Shown here: one piece after another, positions 27,435 through 37,037 of the stretch
How positions within the stretch are numbered: the stretch's first letter is position 1
Layout of the letters: every line of letters begins with the position of its first letter
Assembly (NCBI RefSeq): GCF_013127955.1
Contig: NZ_CP053435.1
Location: 3,695,001 to 3,759,000 of the forward strand
Length of the DNA stretch: 64,000 nt
Direction: 5' to 3'
Source of the DNA: Spirosoma taeanense
GTDB lineage: Bacteria; Bacteroidota; Bacteroidia; Cytophagales; Spirosomataceae
Program-made: the position numbers and the translations under genes
The notes under the pieces: generated by a model
The model's input: only the letters and a program-made list of their open reading frames with translations
What the model was told of the DNA's origin: nothing
Database searches by the model: none

Positions 27435-28001
27435 TTATTTGAGGACTTTCGTAATTTCGTTCAGCTTCTCCATCTTCTGCACAAAATCACCCTTGAGCTG
27501 ATTACGGATCGCCGTCAGGTTGTCCAGCGTTTCCTGCAGACTATCGGGCAGGATTTCCTCCAGCACTTCCCGGAACCGCTTCGCAAACGTCGGCGATTTG
27601 CCGTTGGTTGAAACGGCAATTTTAAGATCGCCTTTTTTCACGACCGAACTCAGGTAAAAATCGCACAGATCGGGCGTATCGGCTACGTTGACCAGAATGC
27701 GCCGGGCTTTACAGTCGGCCTGCACCTGCCGGTTCACGGCTTTGTCGTTCGTACCAACAATTACAAGGTCTTTATCGGTCAAATACACTTCATGATACGG
27801 CTCCTGAATAAGCTCCAGCTTCGGGTGTTCGCGGGCCATCGCGTGCAGTTCATCCCGGATGAAAGGGGCCACGAGCGTAACGCGGGCGTCGGGCGCATTG
27901 CCGAGCAGAGCCGTAGCTTTCTCCAGGCCAACGTATCCACCACCCACAATAAGAGTGTGCAGTTGTTCGGCCTTGACGAAAATGGGAAACAGAGTATTCA
28001 T
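27435..28001 (-). CDS. Precorrin-2 dehydrogenase / sirohydrochlorin ferrochelatase (CysG N-domain type)
   Basis: A 188-aa enzyme equal to the N-terminal part of CysG or yeast Met8. It oxidises precorrin-2 with NAD and inserts iron to make siroheme, the cofactor of sulfite and nitrite reductases. The NAD-binding motif LIVGGGYVGLEKA is at about residues 17-29. The segment LVNVADTPDLCDFYLSS holds the expected catalytic Asp, and AVSTNGKSPTFAKRFRE is the dimer/helical region. The methyltransferase half (CobA) is not fused here and must be coded elsewhere. Monocistronic in this window. Confidence 0.9.
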   Translation of the reverse strand: MNTLFPIFVKAEQLHTLIVGGGYVGLEKATALLGNAPDARVTLVAPFIRDELHAMAREHPKLELIQEPYHEVYLTDKDLVIVGTNDKAVNRQVQADCKARRILVNVADTPDLCDFYLSSVVKKGDLKIAVSTNGKSPTFAKRFREVLEEILPDSLQETLDNLTAIRNQLKGDFVQKMEKLNEITKVLK

Positions 28002-28021
28002 AGTGGAAAGTCAGACAAAGC

Positions 28022-28076
28022 AGTAGGGTATAAACGAGGTAAGTGCTCTGCAAACTTACACTGTTTATACCCTACT
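28022..28076 (-). terminator. Nested inverted repeat between barrel gene and siroheme gene
   Basis: A perfect 14-bp stem (28022-28035 with 28063-28076) encloses an inner GTAAGT/ACTTAC pair (28039-28044 with 28054-28059). It lies 20 bp after the stop of the barrel gene. It lacks a clean T-run, so termination is likely but not certain. Confidence 0.55.
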
Positions 28077-28095
28077 TAACTTACTGCCTGGATGT

Positions 28096-29001
28096 TTAGA
28101 ATTTCACGCCGACGTTTACGCTTAGAATCCGGCGTTTGGTGTTGGTCGTGCCTTCAATGACATCCGCAAACCCGTGGTGATATACGAAACCCAGCATCAG
28201 TGGACCCGCGTCGAAACCCAGGTTCACCAGTCCATTAACCGTGGCGGCCCGGAAGTCACCCTGCTCAAAATTGAAGGCGTTGTTGTTCACGCCCAGTGGC
28301 GCGGCATACTCTGCGCCAACGGCCAGCCGCACCGCCGACACGCCCCGGTCCGACTGCGCCAGTTTAACCCCAATATAAGCCGGAATATGCAGATACTTCT
28401 GATCAACATTCCCCGTAATGTCGGCAATGCCGTTTACCTGTCCGTCGCCCGCCCTGAAAAACTCCGAACTAGACGTCAGGTACTCGGCACCAATCTGGCC
28501 ATAAAGTCGCCCGCCCCCGCGCACGAAGAAACCAACCTGATAGCCCAGTCGGCCACTGAGCCGATTGCCTTCCACAGACTCGCCCTCAAAACGGGTCGAG
28601 TTGGCACCGGCATACAGGCCAAAGGTGAAATTTTTATAGTTCTCCCGACGTTCCTGACGCTCAGCCCGTTCCATGCTACGCTGGCCATCCTCGAAGCCTT
28701 CGTCGTAGGCCCGGCTCAGGTCGCGCTCATCATACATCCGGCCATAGTTGCGATCGTTGCCCCGGCGCTCTTCGTAGCGGTTATCGTAACGCCGGTACTC
28801 CTCATCGCGCAGGTTGTATTCACGCCGGTCTTCTAATACATCGTCCATACGACGATCCTGTCGGCGTTCGTCCCGGCGTGAGGGTTCATAGTCACGATTG
28901 CGATCGTAACGATCATTATACGCGTTTCGCTGACCAAACGTCAGGCCGGCGCTGCACATACCTACCATCAGCAAGAAAGCGGTTAAAGAATTCGTTTTCA
29001 T
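28096..29001 (-). CDS. Outer-membrane beta-barrel protein, Arg/Asp/Tyr-rich linker
   Basis: A 301-aa exported protein, first of three tandem paralogues. The signal peptide (residues 1 to about 23, ending LTFG) precedes a highly charged linker of about 85 residues rich in Arg, Asp, Glu and Tyr (RRDERRQDRRMDDVLEDRRE). A PorT/OmpA-like eight-strand barrel follows, beginning KNFTFGLYAGANSTRF and ending VNVGVKF with a terminal Phe. The barrel is clearly related to those at 29164 and 30174, while the linkers share nothing. The start is the ATG at 29001. An AACTCAAC motif stands 5 nt upstream. Function unknown. Confidence 0.82.
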   Translation of the reverse strand: MKTNSLTAFLLMVGMCSAGLTFGQRNAYNDRYDRNRDYEPSRRDERRQDRRMDDVLEDRREYNLRDEEYRRYDNRYEERRGNDRNYGRMYDERDLSRAYDEGFEDGQRSMERAERQERRENYKNFTFGLYAGANSTRFEGESVEGNRLSGRLGYQVGFFVRGGGRLYGQIGAEYLTSSSEFFRAGDGQVNGIADITGNVDQKYLHIPAYIGVKLAQSDRGVSAVRLAVGAEYAAPLGVNNNAFNFEQGDFRAATVNGLVNLGFDAGPLMLGFVYHHGFADVIEGTTNTKRRILSVNVGVKF

Positions 29002-29006
29002 AACGT

Positions 29007-29014
29007 GTTGAGTT
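29007..29014 (-). promoter_or_regulatory. AACTCAAC leader motif, copy 1
   Basis: AACTCAAC on the minus strand, 5 nt before the start codon of the first barrel gene. The same 8-mer precedes the other two paralogues. Just upstream is TATATTTC, close to a -7 box. Confidence 0.5.
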
Positions 29015-29119
29015 GAAATATACCATTCGGCCATTTACTCTAACAACCCTATAGTTTTAATGAATGTTTGGCCTTTTTAAGTAAAACAGGCCTTTCTTTA
29101 ACCAATGAGCCATAAAAAA

Positions 29120-29139
29120 AGCCGCCCGTTGGGGCGGCT
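29120..29139 (-). terminator. Terminator after the second barrel gene
   Basis: AGCCGCCC (29120-29127) pairs with GGGCGGCT (29132-29139). The adjacent A-run gives seven Ts on the minus strand, 25 bp after the stop. Confidence 0.9.
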
Positions 29140-29163
29140 CTTGCTGATGAAGTAGTGTTAGTA

Positions 29164-30036
29164 TTAGAAACGGAAACCCAGATTCAGCGCAAGCATATTA
29201 CGCTTCGTATCGGCGTTCTCGAATACATTTTGCAGACCGTGGTTATACAGGGCGTCCAGCGTCAGAGGGCCCAGGTTGATACCAGCACCAACCAGACCGT
29301 TCAGGATTGTCCGTTTAACATCGTCGTTACCCAGTCTGAAGTTGTTGTCACCAATGGCTACCAGCGCCGACAGTTCAGCACCTGCCTGGATGCGCAGACC
29401 TAATGTGCCCCCGATCCGCAGACCAACGTAAGCCGGGATGGCCAGGAAGTGCTGATCAATTTTGCCGCGAACCTCGCCTACCGTTGGGGTGCTCTGATTC
29501 GAACCTGACCGCACTAAGTTCGTGGTGGAATTACGATATTCTACGCCCAGCTGACCAAAAACAGTACCGGCCGTACGGCCATACAGACCCAACTGCCAGC
29601 CAGCCCGGTAAGCCCCATCCGGAATGGGTTCGTTAACGAAGCGGGAAAAGTTTACACCGGCATATACCCCGAATTTACCGTCTTTATCGCCTAAAGCCCG
29701 ATCGCGGTCCGGCCGCATGTTCATTGAACTGGTAGTTGCCGCGTTGTTGTAGTCACCAGCAGTGGTCGTTGTTGTTGTGGTGGTACCCGTACTGTTCATG
29801 GTACCATTGGTCATCGTCGAGCCGTTCGACATGGTCCCATTGCTCATGGTGGCACCGTTGTTCATGTTCGACTGCGATGCAGCATTTGTGCTGTCAATTG
29901 TCGTAGTCGTCGGCGTAGCGCTGTACGTTGAATTGGTGGTCGTCGTTGTTGTCGACGAATTGTTCATGGTGTTCTGGCCGTTCACGATACCAGCACCAAG
30001 CAGGCAGGTTGCCAGCAATGTAACATGAGTTTTCAT
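29164..30036 (-). CDS. Outer-membrane beta-barrel protein, Thr/Asn/Ser-rich linker
   Basis: A 290-aa exported protein, the middle of three tandem paralogues. The signal peptide (about residues 1-20) is followed by a low-complexity stretch to about residue 105 built from Thr, Asn, Ser and Met, with repeats such as MSNGTMSNGS and runs of Thr. The barrel starts GKFGVYAGVNFSRF and ends LALNLGFRF. The Thr/Asn repeats are prone to length change by slippage, and the polar linker may hold the barrel away from the periplasmic face or be a target for modification. Both ideas are inference. It has its own terminator and an AACTCAAC leader motif. Confidence 0.82.
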   Translation of the reverse strand: MKTHVTLLATCLLGAGIVNGQNTMNNSSTTTTTTNSTYSATPTTTTIDSTNAASQSNMNNGATMSNGTMSNGSTMTNGTMNSTGTTTTTTTTAGDYNNAATTSSMNMRPDRDRALGDKDGKFGVYAGVNFSRFVNEPIPDGAYRAGWQLGLYGRTAGTVFGQLGVEYRNSTTNLVRSGSNQSTPTVGEVRGKIDQHFLAIPAYVGLRIGGTLGLRIQAGAELSALVAIGDNNFRLGNDDVKRTILNGLVGAGINLGPLTLDALYNHGLQNVFENADTKRNMLALNLGFRF

Positions 30037-30049
30037 TGTGTTTTATAGC

Positions 30050-30057
30050 GTTGAGTT
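30050..30057 (-). promoter_or_regulatory. AACTCAAC leader motif, copy 2
   Basis: AACTCAAC on the minus strand, 13 nt before the ATG of the second barrel gene. It comes just after the terminator T-run of the upstream gene. Confidence 0.5.
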
Positions 30058-30068
30058 GTACAAAAAAA

Positions 30069-30088
30069 GGTGTAATCGTAATTACACC
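30069..30088 (-). terminator. Terminator after the third barrel gene
   Basis: GGTGTAAT (30069-30076), loop CGTA, ATTACACC (30081-30088). The A-run at 30062-30068 gives seven Ts on the minus strand. Confidence 0.85.
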
Positions 30089-30173
30089 CTCTGTAACAGG
30101 CCAACGGCTTGCAATGTTTTAATAATTCTTATCTTCTATGAAAAATCCCTATATGATGAGTTGAGAATCAGGC

Positions 30174-31079
30174 TTAAAATTTAAAACCAACGCTGGCGCT
30201 CAGGACACGTCGCTGCGAACCCGCAAAGCCGGTTGAATTAACCGCTTCAATGCTATTGCTGAACCCGTGATGATAGGTCAGGTCAATAAGCAGCGGGCCG
30301 ATGTCGAAGCCGAGTTGTCCAAGTCCGTTAAACGTACCGCTCTTGATTTCTGAATTGCTCAGGTTGAATGAGTTGCTGTTTGCACTGATCCGGTTGGCGT
30401 ATTCAAGTCCGACCTGCAGGCGAACGGCCGAAATGCCCCGGTCCGACTCAACCAGCTTGTAACCGATATACACCGGAATCTGAACGTATCGGATATTGAT
30501 CTGATCCTGAATGACGCTAGCCGACTGACCATCGCCAGCCGTGAAATAATTTGAACTGGAGGCAAAATATTCAGCCCCCAACTGGCCGTATAACCGTCCC
30601 CCACCCCGAACAAAAAAACCGGCCTGATAGCCCAGCCGCCCGGTCAGCGCATCCCGATTGCCGTTAGCGTCAATGGCCTCACCCTTGAATTTTGTACTGT
30701 TCGGACCGGCATAAATTCCGAAAACAAAGTTCTTGTAATCCTTCGTAGCCTTGTCGCGCGTCTTACGATCGGCTCTGTTTGTGCTATACGTATCGGTTGT
30801 TGTGGTCGTTGTGGTGCCGTAGGTAGGCGATGACGCGCTGTTGGTCGAATAGGTTCCGGTCGTTGTCCCGCTGCTACTGGTCATTGCTGACGGCGAGGTT
30901 GAATATGCGTTACTGGTCGTACCGGCCGCGTTGGTACTATCGGTCGTTACTGGCGAGGTATACGTTGGGTCCGTCGCGTTGACGGTCGATGAATACGTAT
31001 TTGTGGTTGTTTGAGCCGTTGCCAGACCCATGCTGAACAGACCAGCAGCTAAAAGCGTAAGTTGTTTCTTCATGTTCAT
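30174..31079 (-). CDS. Outer-membrane beta-barrel protein, Thr/Ser-rich linker
   Basis: A 301-aa exported protein, first transcribed of the three paralogues. The signal peptide covers about residues 1-22 (ending GLATA). A Ser/Thr/Tyr-rich linker to about residue 105 contains repeats such as TYSTNSASSPTYGTTT. The barrel begins KNFVFGIYAGPNSTKF, almost the same as the first paralogue, and ends LSASVGFKF. Two in-frame ATGs lie close together (31079 and 31073), and either could start it. The tandem arrangement with separate terminators points to duplication followed by independent control. Function unknown. Confidence 0.82.
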   Translation of the reverse strand: MNMKKQLTLLAAGLFSMGLATAQTTTNTYSSTVNATDPTYTSPVTTDSTNAAGTTSNAYSTSPSAMTSSSGTTTGTYSTNSASSPTYGTTTTTTTDTYSTNRADRKTRDKATKDYKNFVFGIYAGPNSTKFKGEAIDANGNRDALTGRLGYQAGFFVRGGGRLYGQLGAEYFASSSNYFTAGDGQSASVIQDQINIRYVQIPVYIGYKLVESDRGISAVRLQVGLEYANRISANSNSFNLSNSEIKSGTFNGLGQLGFDIGPLLIDLTYHHGFSNSIEAVNSTGFAGSQRRVLSASVGFKF

Positions 31080-31085
31080 TTATCC

Positions 31086-31093
31086 GTTGAGTT
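31086..31093 (-). promoter_or_regulatory. AACTCAAC leader motif, copy 3
   Basis: AACTCAAC on the minus strand, 6 nt before the ATG at 31079. It is the same 8-mer seen before the other two barrel genes. Confidence 0.5.
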
Positions 31094-31100
31094 AATGAAA

Positions 31101-31137
31101 AAGGTGGATGTGAGCTTGCGTAGCTCACATCCACCTT
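31101..31137 (-). terminator. Terminator after pgi
   Basis: A perfect 15-bp stem (31101-31115 with 31123-31137) with a 7-nt loop. The A-run before it gives a T-tract on the minus strand. It lies 100 bp after the pgi stop. Confidence 0.85.
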
Positions 31138-31237
31138 AACAGCCTGATACCAACAATGTTTGTAAATAATCCCTTTAATCTATAAATTTAGTAAACTATT
31201 GGCTGAAACATTGAAAATTTTGCATTTACATCAGTCT

Positions 31238-33215
<1,978 letters not shown>

Positions 33216-33347
33216 ATGACGTTATTAGCCGGATGCCAGGCCGACAGACTGGCCGGGCAGGCTGATTACTTATCCGGCTCTTTGGCCCTCAATGAGTTTA
33301 CATTTAGCGATTTCGACTACTTTTACAGCCCCGTTTGCTGCAACTGA
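33216..33347 (+). CDS. Possible 43-aa small protein before an orphan terminator
   Basis: An ATG frame of 43 codons. It starts MTLLAGCQAD, which looks like a lipobox but has no preceding hydrophobic stretch, and ends DFDYFYSPVCCN. Its stop codon lies inside the loop of the terminator at 33327-33359. That terminator points along the + strand and has no other + gene before it. It may be a small peptide, a remnant of a larger gene, or chance. I do not recognise it. Confidence 0.25.
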   Translation: MTLLAGCQADRLAGQADYLSGSLALNEFTFSDFDYFYSPVCCN

Positions 33348-33359
33348 GCGGGGCTTTTT
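33327..33359 (+). terminator. Terminator or attenuator directly upstream of the ArnT-like gene
   Basis: AGCCCCG (33327-33333) pairs with CGGGGCT (33349-33355) and is followed by Ts to 33359. It ends 8 nt before the ATG at 33368. Either it ends an unseen short + transcript, or it acts as an attenuator for the gene after it. Confidence 0.7.
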
Positions 33360-33367
33360 GCGTACGA

Positions 33368-35032
33368 ATGAATCAGAAACTCTTTTATTCGCTGGTCCTT
33401 GCCGTCGTGGGCGCCCTGTTTTTTATCCCGTTTCTGGGTGGCGTTCGCCTGTTCGACTGGGATGAAATAAATTTTGCCGAGTGTTCGCGGGAGATGGTCG
33501 TTTTGGGCGATTACCTGCGTGTCCATATTGATTTCAAACCCTTCTACGAGAAACCACCTTTCTTTTTCTGGTGCCAGTCGTTGATGATGAATCTGTTTGG
33601 CCCAACTGAGTTTGCGGCCCGGCTGCCCAATGCAATCTGCGGCATTATCACGCTTATTTACCTGTATCATCTGGGTTCCAAACTGCATGGCCATCGCTTT
33701 GGCCTGATCTGGGCGCTGGCTTATCTGGGGTCCGTTACGCCCCACCTCTATTTCCGCTCCGGCATCATTGACCCGTTTTTCAACCTGTTCATTTTTGGTG
33801 GACTGGTCAACCTGATTTTTGCCTCCTGGAAACGCGAAGGCATCGCCAGCAACCTGCTCATAACCCGGGGCGTGTGGAATTACCTGTTTATCGGTGGCTT
33901 CGTACTGGGTATGGGAATCATAACCAAAGGCCCGGTAGCTTATCTGATCGTGTGTCTGGTGCTGGGAATCTATTGGATGCTGAGCCGATTCCGCTGGTTC
34001 ATTACGCCCGCCCAGTTTATTTTTTACTCGCTGGCCGCTTCGCTTCTGTCGGTAACCTGGTACGGCATCGAGACGCTGCAGCACGGCGCTACGTTTGCCC
34101 GCGAGTTCTTAAGTTATAATTTCCGGCTCTTCAGCCAGCCCGATGCCGGTCATGCCGGTTTTCCTGGCTACCACTTCATTATTCTGCTGGTGGGCTGCTT
34201 CCCGGCCTCTATCTTCGCTATCCGGGCGTTCGGATCGCTGTTCATCGAACGGAGTTATCAGCGCGAATTCCGGCGGTGGATGCTCATTCTGTTCTGGGTG
34301 GTGCTGATTCTGTTCAGCGTTGTTCAGTCGAAGATTGTTCATTACTCCTCGCTCTGCTACTTTCCCGTCACCTACCTGGCAACGTTGACGCTTACGCATC
34401 TGGAAGACCGAAAAATTCAGTTTAACAACTGGCTACGGGCGGGTCTGATTATTGTCGGGGGCGTTTTTGTGCTGGCTACGATTGCCTTACCAATTCTGGC
34501 TCATCGCATGGATCTGGTAAAATCCATTGCCGATCAGGATGCCTTTACGCAGGCCAATCTGAACGCCAGCATCAACTGGACCGGCTGGGAAGTGCTGCCC
34601 GGTATCTGGCTGTTCATTATTCTGGTTCTGACAATTCGCTGGTTTAGCCGGTATGAAGTAAATCGGGCGGTCGTGACGCTCTTCGGCGGTATGGCCGTGT
34701 TTATTACGCTCACGCTCTGGTTTTTCATCGGGCGCATCGAGGGCATTTCGCAGGCGGCTGCCATGCGGTTCTTTGAGCGGGCGCAGGGCCAGAACGTTTA
34801 CGTCAAAGCATACGGTTACCGCAGTTACGGCCCCTTTTTCTATACGCGGAAACCGCCCGTCACCAATCCCAATTATTACAACGACAACTGGTTGCTGCGC
34901 GGTAAGATCGATAAAGACGTGTGGTTTATCAAGAAAAACACCGATCGGAACACCCCGCTCGATTCGCTGCCCGACATTCAGAAAACAGGCTCAGAAAACG
35001 GGTTTGTGTTCTATCGACGCCGGGCCAGATAG
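33368..35032 (+). CDS. ArnT-like / family 39 membrane glycosyltransferase
   Basis: A 554-aa multi-pass inner-membrane protein (about 11-12 helices) of the GT39/GT83 group, which moves a sugar from a polyprenyl-phosphate donor onto lipid A or protein in the periplasm. After the first helix it has the family motif FDWDEINFAECSREMV, with the acidic pair that binds metal and donor, then EKPPFFFWCQ and LPNAICGI. A soluble C-terminal region follows the last helix at about residue 460. The ATG at 33368 is chosen because upstream sequence is part of a terminator. The acceptor is unknown. It is convergent with the GH25 gene with only 5 bp between stops. Confidence 0.88.
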   Translation: MNQKLFYSLVLAVVGALFFIPFLGGVRLFDWDEINFAECSREMVVLGDYLRVHIDFKPFYEKPPFFFWCQSLMMNLFGPTEFAARLPNAICGIITLIYLYHLGSKLHGHRFGLIWALAYLGSVTPHLYFRSGIIDPFFNLFIFGGLVNLIFASWKREGIASNLLITRGVWNYLFIGGFVLGMGIITKGPVAYLIVCLVLGIYWMLSRFRWFITPAQFIFYSLAASLLSVTWYGIETLQHGATFAREFLSYNFRLFSQPDAGHAGFPGYHFIILLVGCFPASIFAIRAFGSLFIERSYQREFRRWMLILFWVVLILFSVVQSKIVHYSSLCYFPVTYLATLTLTHLEDRKIQFNNWLRAGLIIVGGVFVLATIALPILAHRMDLVKSIADQDAFTQANLNASINWTGWEVLPGIWLFIILVLTIRWFSRYEVNRAVVTLFGGMAVFITLTLWFFIGRIEGISQAAAMRFFERAQGQNVYVKAYGYRSYGPFFYTRKPPVTNPNYYNDNWLLRGKIDKDVWFIKKNTDRNTPLDSLPDIQKTGSENGFVFYRRRAR

Positions 35033-35037
35033 ACGCC

Positions 35038-35811
35038 TTACAGGCAGATGTCGCCCAGTCGGTCTTCGTCCATTACGAACACATTGAAATCAACCCGCCC
35101 CCGGATGCCCTGCACCCAGCCGCTCTGATTATGCTGCCAGAGATATAACTTGTCGGCGTCGTAGTTACGCAGATGAGGATTGGAGTAGTCAGCAATCCAG
35201 AGCGGATACTCATCCATATTGCCTTTAATATATCGACGGTACAGATTACCGTTGGTGTAAATGATAGGACGGGCGTGATAATGCGCTTCGATGGTTTCAA
35301 GCCAGAGCCGCAGTCCATCAATGATCGTTTTGTCGGACTGTCCGTTGGTCACCTCAAAATCAACCACCGGGGCAAAATCGCCCGGGCTGAGTTCAACGTG
35401 CCGGATAAAATTGCTGGCCTGCTTTAACGGATCGCGCGTGGGGTGGTAGAAATGGTACGCGCCCCGGCGCAAAGCCGATTTTTTGGCTTCCCGCCAGTTT
35501 TTGTCGAAGTGCTTATCCGCCAGCGTTGCGCCTTCGGTAGCTTTGATAAAGACAAACTGCAGGCGCACCCCATCGGCCTCCATCTGGCGAACACGTTGCC
35601 AGTTGATCCGGTCATTATGCCGCGAGACGTCGATTCCATGAATCCCATACCGCATCGGAACGCGAATGCCGAACGCCTTCACAAACCGCCAGTCCATCTC
35701 GTCTTTTGCGCGGGAGCGAAACACCCAGACAACGACAAACAGCACCATCAACGCCGAAATCCACAGTCCGTAACGACGAAAAATGATGTTGACCAGAACG
35801 CGGCTCTTCAT
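35038..35811 (-). CDS. GH25-family lysozyme, membrane-anchored or secreted
   Basis: A 257-aa glycoside hydrolase of family 25, N-acetylmuramidases that cut peptidoglycan. One hydrophobic helix (about residues 14-31) acts as signal or anchor. The catalytic domain starts GIDVSRHNDRINW (Asp61) and has APVVDFEVTN with Asp151 and Glu153, the expected active-site pair. IIYTNGNLYRRY and LYLWQHNQSG are further family blocks. It may serve in wall remodelling or competition. No immunity gene or secretion tag is visible. Confidence 0.9.
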   Translation of the reverse strand: MKSRVLVNIIFRRYGLWISALMVLFVVVWVFRSRAKDEMDWRFVKAFGIRVPMRYGIHGIDVSRHNDRINWQRVRQMEADGVRLQFVFIKATEGATLADKHFDKNWREAKKSALRRGAYHFYHPTRDPLKQASNFIRHVELSPGDFAPVVDFEVTNGQSDKTIIDGLRLWLETIEAHYHARPIIYTNGNLYRRYIKGNMDEYPLWIADYSNPHLRNYDADKLYLWQHNQSGWVQGIRGRVDFNVFVMDEDRLGDICL

Positions 35812-35870
35812 GCAAATTAATTGGTTTCCGGGCCGAAAATACGGTTTCTCCCTGAATAGAATGCATACAA

Positions 35871-35900
35871 AAAAGCCCCCTGCAGGAACAGAAGGCTTTT
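35871..35900 (-). terminator. Terminator after the 80-aa membrane protein gene
   Basis: AAAAGCC (35871-35877) pairs with GGCTTTT (35894-35900), with an inner CCTGCAGG palindrome. The A-run before it gives Ts on the minus strand. Confidence 0.65.
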
Positions 35901-35920
35901 CTTCCCGGAAAGCACGAAGA

Positions 35921-36163
35921 TTAGTCGTGTCCTTCCAGCTTCACTAATTTGTTGTATAGGCCCAGAATCAGGAACGGAGCTGCCCACTGACCAACGAACA
36001 GACTACGGTCACGGTCGCCCACCGCTTGTAAATACAGTGAAACTGCCATGGACCCTAATGCCGACCATAAGAAAATGTCGGACGGCAATTTGGCAGTTTG
36101 TTCTTCAATGGCCTCTGCCACCGGCCCTTCATCATGCTGCGGATTCTGATTTTTCTTTGCCAT
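35921..36163 (-). CDS. Small hypothetical membrane protein
   Basis: An 80-aa protein I cannot name. A polar N-terminus rich in Gln, Asn and Glu is followed by two hydrophobic segments (about residues 30-48 and 54-71) and a charged tail. The ATG at 36163 is preferred to a start ten codons earlier because the 5-prime side forms a hairpin (CGTTAGC 36166-36172 with GCTAACG 36197-36203) that covers the upstream start. It is a single gene with its own terminator, and the leader hairpin may affect translation. Confidence 0.6.
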   Translation of the reverse strand: MAKKNQNPQHDEGPVAEAIEEQTAKLPSDIFLWSALGSMAVSLYLQAVGDRDRSLFVGQWAAPFLILGLYNKLVKLEGHD

Positions 36164-36287
36164 AACGTTAGCGCTGTTTAAAATGGGAAACACTGTGCTA
36201 ACGGTAGACGAAGAAGGTTTGTTTGAAGTTTTATAGCCAACGCCATAGCCTAGGACCGGCGAAGCGTCCTAACGGGCTGCTAACTTT

Positions 36288-36923
36288 TTATTTATTCGGC
36301 TGGGGCGTTGTGCGCAGATAAGGCTTAACAAACGTAACCCCTTTCGGAAACTTCCCTTCCAGCTGGTCGTTGGTTACGGCTGGGGTTACGATCACGTCTT
36401 CGCCCTCCTGCCAGTCCGCGGGAGTAGCCACCTGGTAGTCGGCTGTCAGTTGCAGCGAGTCGATGACGCGCAGCAACTCGTTGAAATTGCGGCCTGTCGA
36501 AGCCGGATAGGTCAGCGTCAGTTTAATTTTCTTATCAGGCCCAATCACAAATACCGAGCGCACAGTCGATTTCTCGCTTGCGTTCGGATGGATCATATCA
36601 TACAGTTCGGCCACTTTCCGGTCGGAGTCGGCAATGAGCGGAAAGTTTACTTCCGAGCCGGTTACGTCTTTAATATCGGGCGTCCAGCGGTTATGCGAAT
36701 CCAGATCATCGACCGACACGGCAATAACCTTTACGTTTCGCTTGCTGAACTCGTCTTTCAGCAACGCGGTACGGCCTAACTCGGTTGTGCAGACCGGCGT
36801 AAAATCAGCCGGGTGTGAAAACAGCATTCCCCATGAATTGCCCAGCCATTCGTGAAAACGAATGTGGCCCTGCGTGGTGTCGGCCTCAAAATCGGGCGCG
36901 ATGTCTCCTAAGCGAAGTGACAT
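36288..36923 (-). CDS. 1-Cys peroxiredoxin (Prx6 type)
   Basis: A 211-aa cytosolic peroxidase that reduces hydrogen peroxide and organic peroxides. The peroxidatic cysteine is Cys45 in SHPADFTPVCTTE, the classic Prx6 motif. The long C-terminal domain (after about residue 170) fits the 1-Cys Prx6 branch, and no resolving Cys is seen. LRVIDSLQLTADYQVATPADW is a conserved family block. The start is an ATG. It is a single gene 114 bp downstream of the response-regulator terminator region, in the same direction. No OxyR-type regulator is nearby. Confidence 0.94.
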   Translation of the reverse strand: MSLRLGDIAPDFEADTTQGHIRFHEWLGNSWGMLFSHPADFTPVCTTELGRTALLKDEFSKRNVKVIAVSVDDLDSHNRWTPDIKDVTGSEVNFPLIADSDRKVAELYDMIHPNASEKSTVRSVFVIGPDKKIKLTLTYPASTGRNFNELLRVIDSLQLTADYQVATPADWQEGEDVIVTPAVTNDQLEGKFPKGVTFVKPYLRTTPQPNK

Positions 36924-36982
36924 GATTAAACGATTTTAATTGATAAACTCGATAAACTTAATCTAGTAATAGTGAAACGGAA

Positions 36983-37004
36983 AAACCGGCATGATGGCCG
37001 GTTT
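36983..37004 (-). terminator. Terminator after the response-regulator gene
   Basis: AAACCGGC (36983-36990) pairs with GCCGGTTT (36997-37004), loop ATGATG. A T-run follows on the minus strand, 34 bp after the stop. Confidence 0.75.
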
Positions 37005-37037
37005 ACGGAGGCAAACGTAAACCGGAAATAAAAAATT

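Noticed and set aside
29757..29990. Dense GTTGTTGTC-type repeats, considered as a CRISPR or tandem-repeat locus
   Set aside because: They are codon repeats of Thr and Asn in the linker of the barrel protein, with no spacers.
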